From Polyangium sp. 6x1 (lineage in GTDB: Bacteria; Myxococcota_A; Polyangia; Polyangiales; Polyangiaceae): DNA of 64,000 nt. Below the pieces are notes generated by a model. That model saw nothing but the letters and a program-made list of their open reading frames with translations, made no database searches and was not told the DNA's origin. The stretch's first letter is position 1; each line of letters starts with the position of its first letter. Position numbers and translations under genes: made by a program. Location of the stretch: the NCBI RefSeq assembly GCF_029946515.1, contig NZ_JARZHH010000009.1, forward strand, positions 159,527-223,526. The letters run 5' to 3'. Below are positions 17,524-25,875 of this stretch, one piece after another.

Positions 17524-17612
17524 CGAGCCAGCAGCCATACCGCCGGGTAGGCCCGAACGAAACGCAGTGAAGTGAGGGCCGTAGGGTGTCGCCCCATCGA
17601 GGGCGACACCCT
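17524..17612 (+). repeat. two-hairpin intergenic element, copy 1
   Basis: A conserved lead (GAGCCAGCAGCCATAC, then GCCGGGTAG) is followed by two stems. The first is 17550-17580 (arm GGCCC) and the second is 17583-17612 (perfect 12-bp arm AGGGTGTCGCCC, loop CATCGA). It lies between the SLOG gene and the PAS kinase gene and could end the upstream transcript. Copies with different stem sequences are at 27.5 and 35.2 kb. Confidence 0.85.
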
Positions 17613-17649
17613 CCCCAAAAGTGTGGCAGGATGGGCGGGGTTTTCGCGT

Positions 17650-19425
17650 ATGAAGGCTTTGCTCGTCGGTTCTTCCAAGGCTGATCCGCAGCCGATCGAA
17701 CGGTTGCTTCGGGATCAGTGCAGTGACGTGACCGTCGTTCCTGCCTTGGAGGTCGCGGCGGCTTCGAGCGCGGGGACCGGGATCGCCGTGCTCGTCTCGT
17801 CCGAGGACGAGCAGGACTTCGCTTCGATCATGGCCGCTTGTCGTGCGCTCCGGAGCGCCGCGGACGGCGGGCCCGTCGTCCTCGCGCTGGCCGCGACGCC
17901 CGAGCACGTCGAGGTGCTCTGCGACGAGGGCGTCGATGATTTCATGCTCTGGCCGGGCAACGAGAGCCTGTTCACGTCGCGCGTGGGGCTGCTCTTTCGG
18001 CGTGTCGCGCAGCGGAAGAAGGATGCGGTGCGGGCCGCGATGCTCGGGGATGCTCTTCGGCATGCCGAGCGCAGCGAGCAGCGGTTTCGGCACCTCGCGG
18101 AGAGCTCGACCGAGATCCTCGCGCGCTTCTCGCCCGGCGGCGTCCGGCTCTACATCTCGCCGGCTTGTCGCACCGTCCTCGGCTACGAGCCCGATGAGCT
18201 GCTCGGGTCGAGCATCCTCGACATCCTGCATCCGTCGGATGTCTCGAAGCTGCTCGAGGCGCTCGGCGCGCTCGACGCGGGCGCGCAGGTCGCGGGCGCA
18301 ATCATCCGGCTGCAACGCAAGGATGGCGAGTACGCGTGGCTGGAGACGATCAGCCGGCCCGTGCGGGATCCTCGCACCGACGTGATCGAGGAGCTCGTCA
18401 CGGTCTCGCGTGACATCACGCAGATGATCCACGCCGAGCAGGAGAAGCTCGAGGCCGAGGCGCGGCTCGCGGTGATCGATGCGATCCCCGATCCGCTGTC
18501 CGTCGAGGACGACACGGGGCGGATCACCATCGCGAACCGCGCTTTCTGCGCGCTGCTCGGGCGATCGCGCGAGGAGGTCCTGGGGCAGTCGGCGGATGCG
18601 CTCAAGCCTGCGCCGAAGGGCGGGAGGCCGGATCGGTGGCCGCAGACGGGGGACGAGCGCGAGGTGACGCTGACGGCGCCCGATGGCTCGCGGCGTGTGC
18701 TCGCCGAGAAGCGGGCGCTGCTCGCGGTGCGCAAGGAGGAGCGGCTGCTCGTGTCGGTCTTGCGCGACATCACCGAGCAGCGGCAACGCGAGGCCGAGGC
18801 GCGGCTCGCCACGGCGGCGGCGCTCTCCGCGGGGGTGTCGCACGAGATCAACAATCCGCTCTCGTACTTGATCGGCAACATCAAGTTCGTGGCCGAGGCG
18901 CTCGGCGCGACGAAGAGCGCGGACGTGGCGAAGGCGCTCGAGGAGGCCGCGAGCGGGGCGAAGCGGATCGCGACGATCGTGCGCGACATGCGGATCCTCG
19001 GCGAGGCGTCGCGGGGGACGCCGGCGCGGACGAACATCAAGCGCGTGGTGGAGGCCGCGGTGCTGCTCACGAGCGGCGCGATCGAGACGCGCGCGCGGCT
19101 CTCGTCCGAGGTGGCCGATGTGCCGCTCGTCGCGGGGGAGCCGGCGCGCGTCGCGCTCGCGCTCGTGGACGTCTTGCTGCGGACGGTGCGCGCGCTGCCC
19201 GAGGGCGATCCGAAGGCGAACGAGGTGCGTGTCGTGCTCGCGCCCGCGGGCGAGGACATGGTCTGCTTGGAGGTGTCCGGGAGCGGGCGCGGCGCGGAGC
19301 CGGGCGCGGAGGCGGGGCTCTCGCTCAGCGAGAGCATCGTGTCGGCGCACGGCGGGCGGATCGACGTGGAGAGCGCGCCGGGGCGCGGGACGCGGCTGCG
19401 GCTGATGTTTCCGGTCGCTGGTTAG
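17650..19425 (+). CDS. PAS-domain sensor histidine kinase with degenerate ATPase domain
   Basis: This 591-residue cytoplasmic protein has no transmembrane segment. Residues 1-125 look like a degenerate receiver fold (GVDDFMLWPGN near its end). Two PAS domains follow (about 145-275, with HLAESSTEILARF; and about 275-385). The dimerisation helix carries the phospho-acceptor in ALSAGVSHEINNPLSYL, H398. The ATP-binding domain is altered: the N-box region reads ARVALALVDVLLRTVRAL without the usual Asn, and the G1 region is SGSGRGAEPG. The terminal G2-like part (SESIVSAHGGRIDVESAPG) is conserved. Weak or no kinase activity is therefore possible. The first ATG with good context is at 17650. It ends convergently with the next gene, sharing four bases (TTAG). 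Confidence 0.85.
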   Translation: MKALLVGSSKADPQPIERLLRDQCSDVTVVPALEVAAASSAGTGIAVLVSSEDEQDFASIMAACRALRSAADGGPVVLALAATPEHVEVLCDEGVDDFMLWPGNESLFTSRVGLLFRRVAQRKKDAVRAAMLGDALRHAERSEQRFRHLAESSTEILARFSPGGVRLYISPACRTVLGYEPDELLGSSILDILHPSDVSKLLEALGALDAGAQVAGAIIRLQRKDGEYAWLETISRPVRDPRTDVIEELVTVSRDITQMIHAEQEKLEAEARLAVIDAIPDPLSVEDDTGRITIANRAFCALLGRSREEVLGQSADALKPAPKGGRPDRWPQTGDEREVTLTAPDGSRRVLAEKRALLAVRKEERLLVSVLRDITEQRQREAEARLATAAALSAGVSHEINNPLSYLIGNIKFVAEALGATKSADVAKALEEAASGAKRIATIVRDMRILGEASRGTPARTNIKRVVEAAVLLTSGAIETRARLSSEVADVPLVAGEPARVALALVDVLLRTVRALPEGDPKANEVRVVLAPAGEDMVCLEVSGSGRGAEPGAEAGLSLSESIVSAHGGRIDVESAPGRGTRLRLMFPVAG

Positions 19426-21143
19426 TCGACGGGCGTGACGTGGACGGCGACGTCGAGCGTCTCGCGGACGCCGCTCACGTAGATCGTGCCCGAGGTGGGG
19501 GTCGCGTCGACGTAGTTGCGGCCGACGGCGAGGCGCACGTGATCGGTCTGCGTGACGACGCCGCTCGTGGGGTCGAAGCCTTTCCAGCCGACCTCGGGCA
19601 GGTAGACCTGCACCCAGGCGTGTGACTCCTCGGCCATGACGTGGTTCGGTTGTTTCGGGCCCGTATAAAGGTAGCCGCAGACGTAACGCGCCGGGACGCT
19701 GAGCAGGCGGGCGAGGCAGATGAAGAGGTTCGCGAAGTCCTGACAGACGCCGGTGCGCCGCGTGTAGACCTCGTAGGGCGTCGTCGAGAGGCTCGTCGAT
19801 CCCTTCTGGTAGAGGTAGTCGCGGTGGATCGTCTGGTTCAGGTCGATGAGCGTGTCGACGAGGTCGTAGTCGTTGCGCTCGACGAAGGTCATCGCGTAGC
19901 GGGCGAGGACTTCGAGCTGGCTCTCGGGTAGCTCGGGCGGCAGGAGGTAGGGCTGCAAAACCTGCCGCTGCCAGGGCATCCACACGAGCGGGATGGTGCT
20001 GCGCGCGTGGAAGGGGCGCAGGCCGAAGGGCTCGGTGTCGAGCAGGCTGACCTCGGAGCGCGCCTCGATCACGAGCTCGGTGTAGCTCTGCTCGATCACG
20101 ATCTTTCGCGCACGGTTGCCGAAGACGTCGTCGTAGTCGCGCTGCTTGCCGTCGACGGAGAGCGTGATGGTGGAGCCGTGGAGCGTCTGCAGGCGGTCGT
20201 GGATCGGCGTGAGGCGGAGGAGATGCGAGCTGCGCCCGACGGGTTTGTCGTAGTGGTACGAGGTGCGGTGGACGATGGACAAGCGGCGCGGCTCGGCGGG
20301 CGCGGGGCGCTGGAGCTCGCGGCCGGCGGCGCGCGGAGCAGGGGCGGCGCCGGGCGGCATGTCGACGAGGAGGGCGCCTTGCCGCACGACGAGGAGCTGC
20401 CCCGGGGACATGGCCTGCCAGGTGGCGCCGGTGCCTTCGAGGGGGTTCGAGGCGACGAGGACGCCCTTCTGCGCGCTCACACCGCGACGGCCGAAATCGA
20501 GGAGGAGATCGGCGTCTTCGAGGACGAGTTTTTCGTAGGGCGGGCGGACGGTGCCGAGGTGCAGGCGTCCCTCGCCGTGGGCGTCGGCGTAGGCGAGGAG
20601 ATCACGGCCGTCGGTGAGGACGGAGCTCATGCTGCCGTGTTCGGCCATGCGCTCGAAGAAGGCGCGGACGGCGGAGGGATCGGCGTCGCCGATGCTGCGC
20701 CAGCCGTTCTGCGCGAAGAAGGCGAGGAGCTCGCAGAACACGAGCTCGCTGTCGGTGGAGCCGGTGGGTTCGAAGAGGCCTTTGGTGTTCGAACGTTCGA
20801 GGCGGTGGCGGAGGCTGCCGCTGTGGGAAAAGAGCCAGTCACGGCCGGCGTAGCTGCGGCAGAAGGGCTGGGTGTTGGCGTCGCTGATCGCGCCCCACGT
20901 GGCGGTGCGGATGTGGAGGACGAAGAGCGAGGCTTCGAGGTGCTCCCAGGCTTTGACGAGCTCGCTGCGGATGGATCCGTGCGGGGGCGCGGGCTCCTTG
21001 AGGACGGAGGCGCTGGGCTCACCGCCCGGGTAGTAGCCGAGGCCCCAGCCATCGGGCGGGCGCGTCGAGCCCGGGTGGAGGCAGCGCAGGTCGAAACAAG
21101 GCGCGAGCTCGCCCTCGAACGACATGGCGAGGAGGTTCGGCAT
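19422..21143 (-). CDS. class II glutamine amidotransferase-like domain fused to a transglutaminase-like domain
   Basis: This 573-residue fusion starts MPNLLAMSFEGELAPCFDLR. Residues 1-260 align by eye with YafJ-type class II amidotransferases (PPDGWGLGYYPGGEPS, FVLHIRTATWG, TQPFCRSYAGRDWLFSHSG, STDSELVFCELL). The nucleophile Cys that should be residue 2 is Pro here, so glutaminase activity is unlikely. Residues about 300-573 form a bacterial transglutaminase-like domain with a complete triad: C467 (RTGVCQDFANLF), H508 (ESHAWVQV) and D524 (GWKGFDPTSG). It is the last gene of an operon with the alpha-E and ATP-grasp genes; four bases separate it from the alpha-E stop. Confidence 0.88.
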   Translation of the reverse strand: MPNLLAMSFEGELAPCFDLRCLHPGSTRPPDGWGLGYYPGGEPSASVLKEPAPPHGSIRSELVKAWEHLEASLFVLHIRTATWGAISDANTQPFCRSYAGRDWLFSHSGSLRHRLERSNTKGLFEPTGSTDSELVFCELLAFFAQNGWRSIGDADPSAVRAFFERMAEHGSMSSVLTDGRDLLAYADAHGEGRLHLGTVRPPYEKLVLEDADLLLDFGRRGVSAQKGVLVASNPLEGTGATWQAMSPGQLLVVRQGALLVDMPPGAAPAPRAAGRELQRPAPAEPRRLSIVHRTSYHYDKPVGRSSHLLRLTPIHDRLQTLHGSTITLSVDGKQRDYDDVFGNRARKIVIEQSYTELVIEARSEVSLLDTEPFGLRPFHARSTIPLVWMPWQRQVLQPYLLPPELPESQLEVLARYAMTFVERNDYDLVDTLIDLNQTIHRDYLYQKGSTSLSTTPYEVYTRRTGVCQDFANLFICLARLLSVPARYVCGYLYTGPKQPNHVMAEESHAWVQVYLPEVGWKGFDPTSGVVTQTDHVRLAVGRNYVDATPTSGTIYVSGVRETLDVAVHVTPVD

Positions 21144-21147
21144 GCGG

Positions 21148-22116
21148 TCAGGATACGGCGGAACCGCCCCCGTAGCCGAGCAGCTCGCGGCCGATCTCCT
21201 CGCAGATGCCGGCCGTCTCCGAGACGACGTACGTCGCGAGGTCGTGGATCGGCAGGATCGTCTCGGGCGTCTGCGACGCGAGCCACGCGTCGAGCGCACC
21301 AAGGCGGGCGAGGGTGCGCTCGCCGGGGAGATCACGCGCGCCTGCGGGACGGATCGAGAGGAGCCGGGCGTGGGCCTCGGCGACGGCGTGCCGGACGGAG
21401 CGGGGGAAGAGGGGTTCGAGGATCAGGAACGCGGCGACCGCGGGGCCCGTCACGCGGCCCTGGTGTCGCTTCATGAAAGGCTCCTTGCCGGAGCACGAGC
21501 GCAGGATCGAGAGCCAGACGCCGGTCTCGACGACCTCGAGGCGCGCCTCGTTCTTGCTGAGCGCGTGGTGGTGCACGTCGACGATGCGGGCCGAGTGGCC
21601 GGCGCGTTCGAGCAAGAGGCCGAGCGAGAGGAAGTCGAGCGGGTCGTCGTGGAGCATCGTGCTCTGCAAGAGGCCCCGGCAAAGCTCGATGGCGCGGCGG
21701 ATGGTCCGGTAGAAGGCGTAACGGTTCGTCGCGTACTCGTCGCGCGCGGCGGGGCTCTGCGACCAGAGGTAGAGCTCGTTCAGCGTCTCCCAGACTTCGA
21801 GGCTCACGACCTCGCGGATCGAGCGGGCGTTGTCGCGCGCCGCGGCGATCGAGCGGACGAGCGAGACGGAGTTCTGCTCGTCCCAGGTCATGTAGCTCTG
21901 GACGAGCTCGCCGTCGGCCGCGGCTTCCTCGCCGTGCTTGGCGAAGAAGGCTTCGCGCTCGCCGGAGACGATCACGACGGGCAGCCAGCACTGCCGGGGG
22001 CCGAGCTCGGCGTCGAGCGAGAGGTGCAGCGTCACGTGGAGGACACGCGCGGTGCAGTCGACGCGTTCGAGGTAACGACCGAGCCAGAAGCAGTGGTCGG
22101 CGACGCGGGCGATCAT
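21148..22116 (-). CDS. alpha-E domain protein (DUF403)
   Basis: This 322-residue all-helical protein starts MIARVADHCFWLGRYLERVD, the signature of the alpha-E family (PF04168). It overlaps the ATP-grasp stop by four bases (ATGA) and lies four bases upstream of the fusion gene. Alpha-E proteins are almost always encoded next to a circularly permuted ATP-grasp enzyme and a transglutaminase-like protein. That set has been proposed, from gene neighbourhoods, to make and break amide bonds in an unknown peptide or peptide tag. No catalytic residues can be assigned. Confidence 0.9.
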   Translation of the reverse strand: MIARVADHCFWLGRYLERVDCTARVLHVTLHLSLDAELGPRQCWLPVVIVSGEREAFFAKHGEEAAADGELVQSYMTWDEQNSVSLVRSIAAARDNARSIREVVSLEVWETLNELYLWSQSPAARDEYATNRYAFYRTIRRAIELCRGLLQSTMLHDDPLDFLSLGLLLERAGHSARIVDVHHHALSKNEARLEVVETGVWLSILRSCSGKEPFMKRHQGRVTGPAVAAFLILEPLFPRSVRHAVAEAHARLLSIRPAGARDLPGERTLARLGALDAWLASQTPETILPIHDLATYVVSETAGICEEIGRELLGYGGGSAVS

Positions 22117-23606
22117 GGGTCGTTCCTCCCCGAATCTCTTGCTTTGAGCACCCACGTATCTTTCGAGCCGCCGCCCTGGCTCGAGTTGACGACGTACGAT
22201 CCCGGCACGAGCGCGACGCGCGAGAGGCCGCCGGGCAAGACCCACGGGCCCGCGGGCGAGGTGAGGACGTACGGGCGGAGGTCGACGCGGCGTGGCACGA
22301 GCGCGCCCGTCGCGCTGTCCCTCGTCGGGCAGGTGCTCAGCTCGAGGCGCTCCTGCGCGATGAAGCGGCGCGGATCGGCCTCGATGCGGCGGCGGAACGC
22401 GTCGCGCTCGGCGGCCGAGGCGGTGGGGCCCATGAGCATGCCGTAGCCGCCTGCCTCGTCGACCGATTTGACCACCAATCGATCGAGGTGGTCTCTGACG
22501 TATCGGAGATCCTCGTCGCGGGCGCAGACGAAGGTGTGGACCTGGGCGAGGATCGGCTCCTCGGCGAGGTAGAAGCGGATCATCTGCGGCACGAAGGCGT
22601 AGACGGCCTTGTCGTCGGCGACGCCGTTGCCGAGGGCGTTCGCGAGCGCGATGTTGCCCTTCGCGTAGGCGCGGACGAGGCCGCGGACGCCGAGGAGGCT
22701 GTCGGGGCGGAAGGCCTCGGGGTCGAGGAAGGCGTCGTCGATGCGGCGGTAGATGACATGCACACGGCGTGGTCCGCGCGTGGTGCGGAGGAAGACGCGA
22801 TCGTCGTCGACGTAGAGGTCCGCGGGCTCGACGAGCTCGAGGCCCATCGTGCGGGCGAGGAAGCTGTGCTCGAAGTACGCGGAGTTGTAAGGGCCAGGCG
22901 TGAGCACGACGGCGTGCGTGTCGTCGTGCGGGGCAGGGGAGACCGAACGCAAGACCTCGGAGAGGCGCGCAGGGTAGTGCTCCACCGGATGCACGCGGGC
23001 CTCTTCAAAAACCTTCGGCAAGACGCGCTTCGAGACGATGCGGTTTTCGAGGACGTACGAGACGCCGGAGGGCGTGCGGAGGTTGTCTTCGAGGACGCGG
23101 AAGACGCCGTCAGGGCCACGCACGAGGTCGATGCCCGCGACGTGGATGCGCACGCCGCCCGGCGGACGGAGGCCCCGCAGCATCGGCAGGTGGTGCTTGG
23201 CGCCGAGGACGAGGTCGCGGAGGAGCGGGTCTTCGGCGAGGATGCGCTGCTCGCCGTAGACGTCGTCGAGGAACATGCCGAGCGCGCGCACGCGCTGCTC
23301 GAGGCCGCGCTCGACGTGGGAAAAATCCTCGGCCGAGACGAGGCGCGGGATGAGGCAAAACGGGAAGATCTTCTCGGTGCCGCGCGAGTCCGCGTAGACG
23401 GAGAAGGTCACGCCCTGGTTGAGGAGGGCGCGTTCGGCGAGGCCCTGCCAGCGCGTGATCGCGTCGGGCGAGGTGGAGGCGAGGGGAGCGAGCGCGCGTC
23501 GAAAGGGGAGGCGCAGGTGCCCGCCCGGTTCGAGCAGCTCGTCGTAGGTGCCGGGCGCGCTCGGGTACCCGGAGAAGAGGCTCGACGGGTGCGGTTCTTC
23601 AGCCAC
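22113..23606 (-). CDS. circularly permuted ATP-grasp protein
   Basis: This 497-residue protein starts with GTG at 23606 (MAEEPHPSSLFSGYPSAPGT). It contains phrases typical of the permuted ATP-grasp (DUF404/DUF407) family: GVTFSVYADSRGTEKIFPF, LEDNLRTPSGVSYVLENR, VLTPGPYNSAYFEHSFLA, and near the C-terminus VVKSVDEAGGYGMLMGP and VVNSSQGGGSKDTWVL. It is probably an ATP-dependent carboxylate-amine ligase acting on an unidentified peptide substrate. It is the first gene of the three-gene operon with the alpha-E and amidotransferase/transglutaminase genes, and it overlaps the alpha-E start by four bases. Length and motifs look complete. Confidence 0.9.
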   Translation of the reverse strand: MAEEPHPSSLFSGYPSAPGTYDELLEPGGHLRLPFRRALAPLASTSPDAITRWQGLAERALLNQGVTFSVYADSRGTEKIFPFCLIPRLVSAEDFSHVERGLEQRVRALGMFLDDVYGEQRILAEDPLLRDLVLGAKHHLPMLRGLRPPGGVRIHVAGIDLVRGPDGVFRVLEDNLRTPSGVSYVLENRIVSKRVLPKVFEEARVHPVEHYPARLSEVLRSVSPAPHDDTHAVVLTPGPYNSAYFEHSFLARTMGLELVEPADLYVDDDRVFLRTTRGPRRVHVIYRRIDDAFLDPEAFRPDSLLGVRGLVRAYAKGNIALANALGNGVADDKAVYAFVPQMIRFYLAEEPILAQVHTFVCARDEDLRYVRDHLDRLVVKSVDEAGGYGMLMGPTASAAERDAFRRRIEADPRRFIAQERLELSTCPTRDSATGALVPRRVDLRPYVLTSPAGPWVLPGGLSRVALVPGSYVVNSSQGGGSKDTWVLKARDSGRNDP

Positions 23607-23764
23607 TGTCTCCAGTGTATCCAGGAAGAACGCAGCGCGTAAAGAGCGCGTCAGAGAATCGTGCAGGCCTCACGAGGAAGTTCGAGGCGTGGCAGCCGTC
23701 GGGGAAGGACGCGCGATCGAGTTTGTCGCTGTCGAAGCCCGACATGGGGCCGACGTCGAGGCGT

Positions 23765-25252
23765 TCACTGCGTCAGAAAAAACACGACGGCGCCCACCGT
23801 GATCCCCACGAGGACCGCGATCGGGACGAGGAGCCAGAAGCTCGTGCCGCCCTTCTTCTTGCGTGACGCCGCGCGAGGTTTGTCGGTGGCGAGCGGGGCC
23901 GCCGCGGGCTTTTTCGTCCGGTCGTCGGCCTTCACGGTCACGACCATCGGCGGCTTCGGCGACGAGGGCTTTTTCGCGCCCGGCGGAGGCTCGCGGCCCG
24001 TCGCGAGCGTGTCCGTGACCGACGGCGCGGCGGGGATCGTGGGCGAGGAGCCGAGGACGGGCTCGGCGTCAGCCGGGACGCGGATGATGACGCCTTCCTT
24101 CGAGGTCTTGCCGCCCTCGGGATCGGTGTCGTGATCGGCGTCGGCCGGGGCGATGGGCTTGAGGGCCTTGCGCTTGACCGTGAGCTGCTCGGAGGGGAGC
24201 GTCGATTGCTCGGGGATCGTGGCGTGCGCGACGCGGACCGACTCGACCGGGACCTCCGCGATGTTGCGGCGCGAGGGAGGAAGCGGCCCGGCCTCGTCGC
24301 GCGCGGTGCCGCCGAGCCGATGCGGCGTGGTGCGTAGCTCCGGCAGGACCTTTTCGAGCGCGGCCTTGAGCTCGGCAGCGTTCTGCTGCCGCTGCGCGGG
24401 CCACTTTTCGAGCGCCGTGAGGATGATCGCCTCGAGCCCCTTGTGCATGAAGGGCGTGGCGTGGCTCGGCCGCGGCGGCGGCTGGCGGATGTGCTTCAAG
24501 GCGATGTCGATGATGGAGTCGCCGCTGAAGGGGATCTGGCCGGTGACGAGCTGATAGAGGAGCACGCCGCACGCGTAGATGTCGCTGCGCGGGTCGACGG
24601 ACTCGCCGCGGCACTGCTCGGGCGACATGTACTCGGGCGTGCCGACGATGACGCCGACGGTGGTGATCGCGGAGCTCGGCGCGGCGCTGATGGGCGCCGC
24701 GTCTGCGCTTTCCCCCTCCTTCGGCTCCTTGAGCTCCTTGTCGAGGATCTTGGCGATGCCGAAGTCGAGGACCTTGATGCGCTCGCGGCCGGCGGCGTCG
24801 GGCTGGCCGAGGATCATGATGTTCTCGGGCTTCAAGTCGCGGTGCACGACGCCCTGCTCGTGCGCGACCGTGAGCACGTCGCAGACCTCCATCAAGATCC
24901 GCGCGGCCCTCGCCTCGGACAGGCGCCGCTCGATCGAGAGGATCTCGAAGAGATCGCGGCCCTGGAGCAGCTCCATCGCGATGTAGGCGACGTTCCCGTC
25001 GACGCCGTAATCGATGATCTGGACGGTGTTCCGGTGGTTCAAGCGCGAGGCGGCCTTGGCCTCGCGGCGGAAGCGCTTGGCGAACGTGGTGTCGCGCGCG
25101 AGCTCCGGGTGCATGACCTTGACCGCGACCTCGCGCGGGTCGGCGTCCTGCACGCCGCGGTACACGGTCGCCATGGCTCCCTCGCCGAGGAACGAGGTGA
25201 TCCGGAACCGACCTGCCAGGGTGCTTCCGATGAGGGCCGCGGCGGTGCTCAT
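23765..25252 (-). CDS. Hanks-type serine/threonine protein kinase with C-terminal membrane anchor
   Basis: This 495-residue protein starts MSTAAALIGSTLAGRFRITS. The kinase domain covers residues about 16-290: glycine loop LGEGAMATVYRG (22-33), catalytic lysine K45, HRDLKPEN with D139, DFG at 163-165, and GTPEYMSPEQCRGESVDPRS in the activation region. All catalytic residues are present. A low-complexity segment rich in Pro, Ala and Lys follows, then one transmembrane helix at the very end (SFWLLVPIAVLVGITVGAVV). The catalytic part is therefore cytoplasmic and no large sensor domain is exposed outside. It is divergent from the CAP-domain gene, with only 35 bp between starts. Confidence 0.95.
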   Translation of the reverse strand: MSTAAALIGSTLAGRFRITSFLGEGAMATVYRGVQDADPREVAVKVMHPELARDTTFAKRFRREAKAASRLNHRNTVQIIDYGVDGNVAYIAMELLQGRDLFEILSIERRLSEARAARILMEVCDVLTVAHEQGVVHRDLKPENIMILGQPDAAGRERIKVLDFGIAKILDKELKEPKEGESADAAPISAAPSSAITTVGVIVGTPEYMSPEQCRGESVDPRSDIYACGVLLYQLVTGQIPFSGDSIIDIALKHIRQPPPRPSHATPFMHKGLEAIILTALEKWPAQRQQNAAELKAALEKVLPELRTTPHRLGGTARDEAGPLPPSRRNIAEVPVESVRVAHATIPEQSTLPSEQLTVKRKALKPIAPADADHDTDPEGGKTSKEGVIIRVPADAEPVLGSSPTIPAAPSVTDTLATGREPPPGAKKPSSPKPPMVVTVKADDRTKKPAAAPLATDKPRAASRKKKGGTSFWLLVPIAVLVGITVGAVVFFLTQ

Positions 25253-25287
25253 ACGAACGGGAACATCCGGCAGCCTATCGCGATAAG

Positions 25288-25866
25288 ATGCCCCGCATGG
25301 TGAAAATGTGCCGCTTGGCTTCGTTCCGCGGGTCCGTTTGGCCCATCCTGCCCGTCCTCGCAGCGCTCGGCCTCGCCCCATGGACGCTGGGTTGCTCGAC
25401 GGTCGAGTACGCCGACAGCGTGAGCCAGGCGAATCCGCTGGACGCCATCGAGAGCGATCTCGTCGGCCGGCTGAACGACATGCGCACGAAGGCAGGCGTG
25501 CCGATCTTGAAGGTCTGCGCGACGCTGAACCAGTCCGCGTCGGCGCACAGCGACGACATGCGGGACAAGGGTTACCTCAAGGACATCGGGCCGGACGGAT
25601 CCACGGCGGTGACGCGCGCTTGTGAGGCCGGATTCTCCGTGGCGTGCGACGGGAGCATCGGGATGGCCGAGCTCCTGGCGAAGGGAAACGCCGTGGCCTC
25701 GGCGACGCTCGACCAGTGGGCCGCGGACACAGGGACGCAGCCGGTCCTCGTGAACGGGGATTTTTTGACGGTCGGGGTGGGGCGATCGATGGGCGGAGAG
25801 ACGGCAGTCTGGACGCTCGATCTCGCAGCGGCGGACGATCCGAGCTGTGACGACGCGGCGCCGTAG
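25288..25866 (+). CDS. CAP (SCP/PR1) domain lipoprotein
   Basis: This protein of up to 192 residues has an N-terminal signal ending in lipobox TLGC (residues about 32-36), followed by a CAP domain. Family phrases are VGRLNDMRTKAGVPILKVC, LNQSASAHSDDMRDKGYL, TQPVLVNGDFLTVGVG and TAVWTLDLAA. CAP proteins are secreted and often bind sterols, lipids or peptidoglycan; the function here is unknown. The His/Glu residues of some CAP members are not all evident. Three in-frame ATG codons (25288, 25297, 25306) are possible starts. It is divergent from the Ser/Thr kinase gene and convergent with the dehydrogenase gene. Confidence 0.82.
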   Translation: MPRMVKMCRLASFRGSVWPILPVLAALGLAPWTLGCSTVEYADSVSQANPLDAIESDLVGRLNDMRTKAGVPILKVCATLNQSASAHSDDMRDKGYLKDIGPDGSTAVTRACEAGFSVACDGSIGMAELLAKGNAVASATLDQWAADTGTQPVLVNGDFLTVGVGRSMGGETAVWTLDLAAADDPSCDDAAP

Positions 25867-25875
25867 CAGGCGCTG

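Noticed and set aside
17044..19983. Long minus-strand open frame (979 codons)
   Set aside because: It is antisense to the SLOG and PAS kinase genes. Long open antisense frames are expected in DNA of this GC content.
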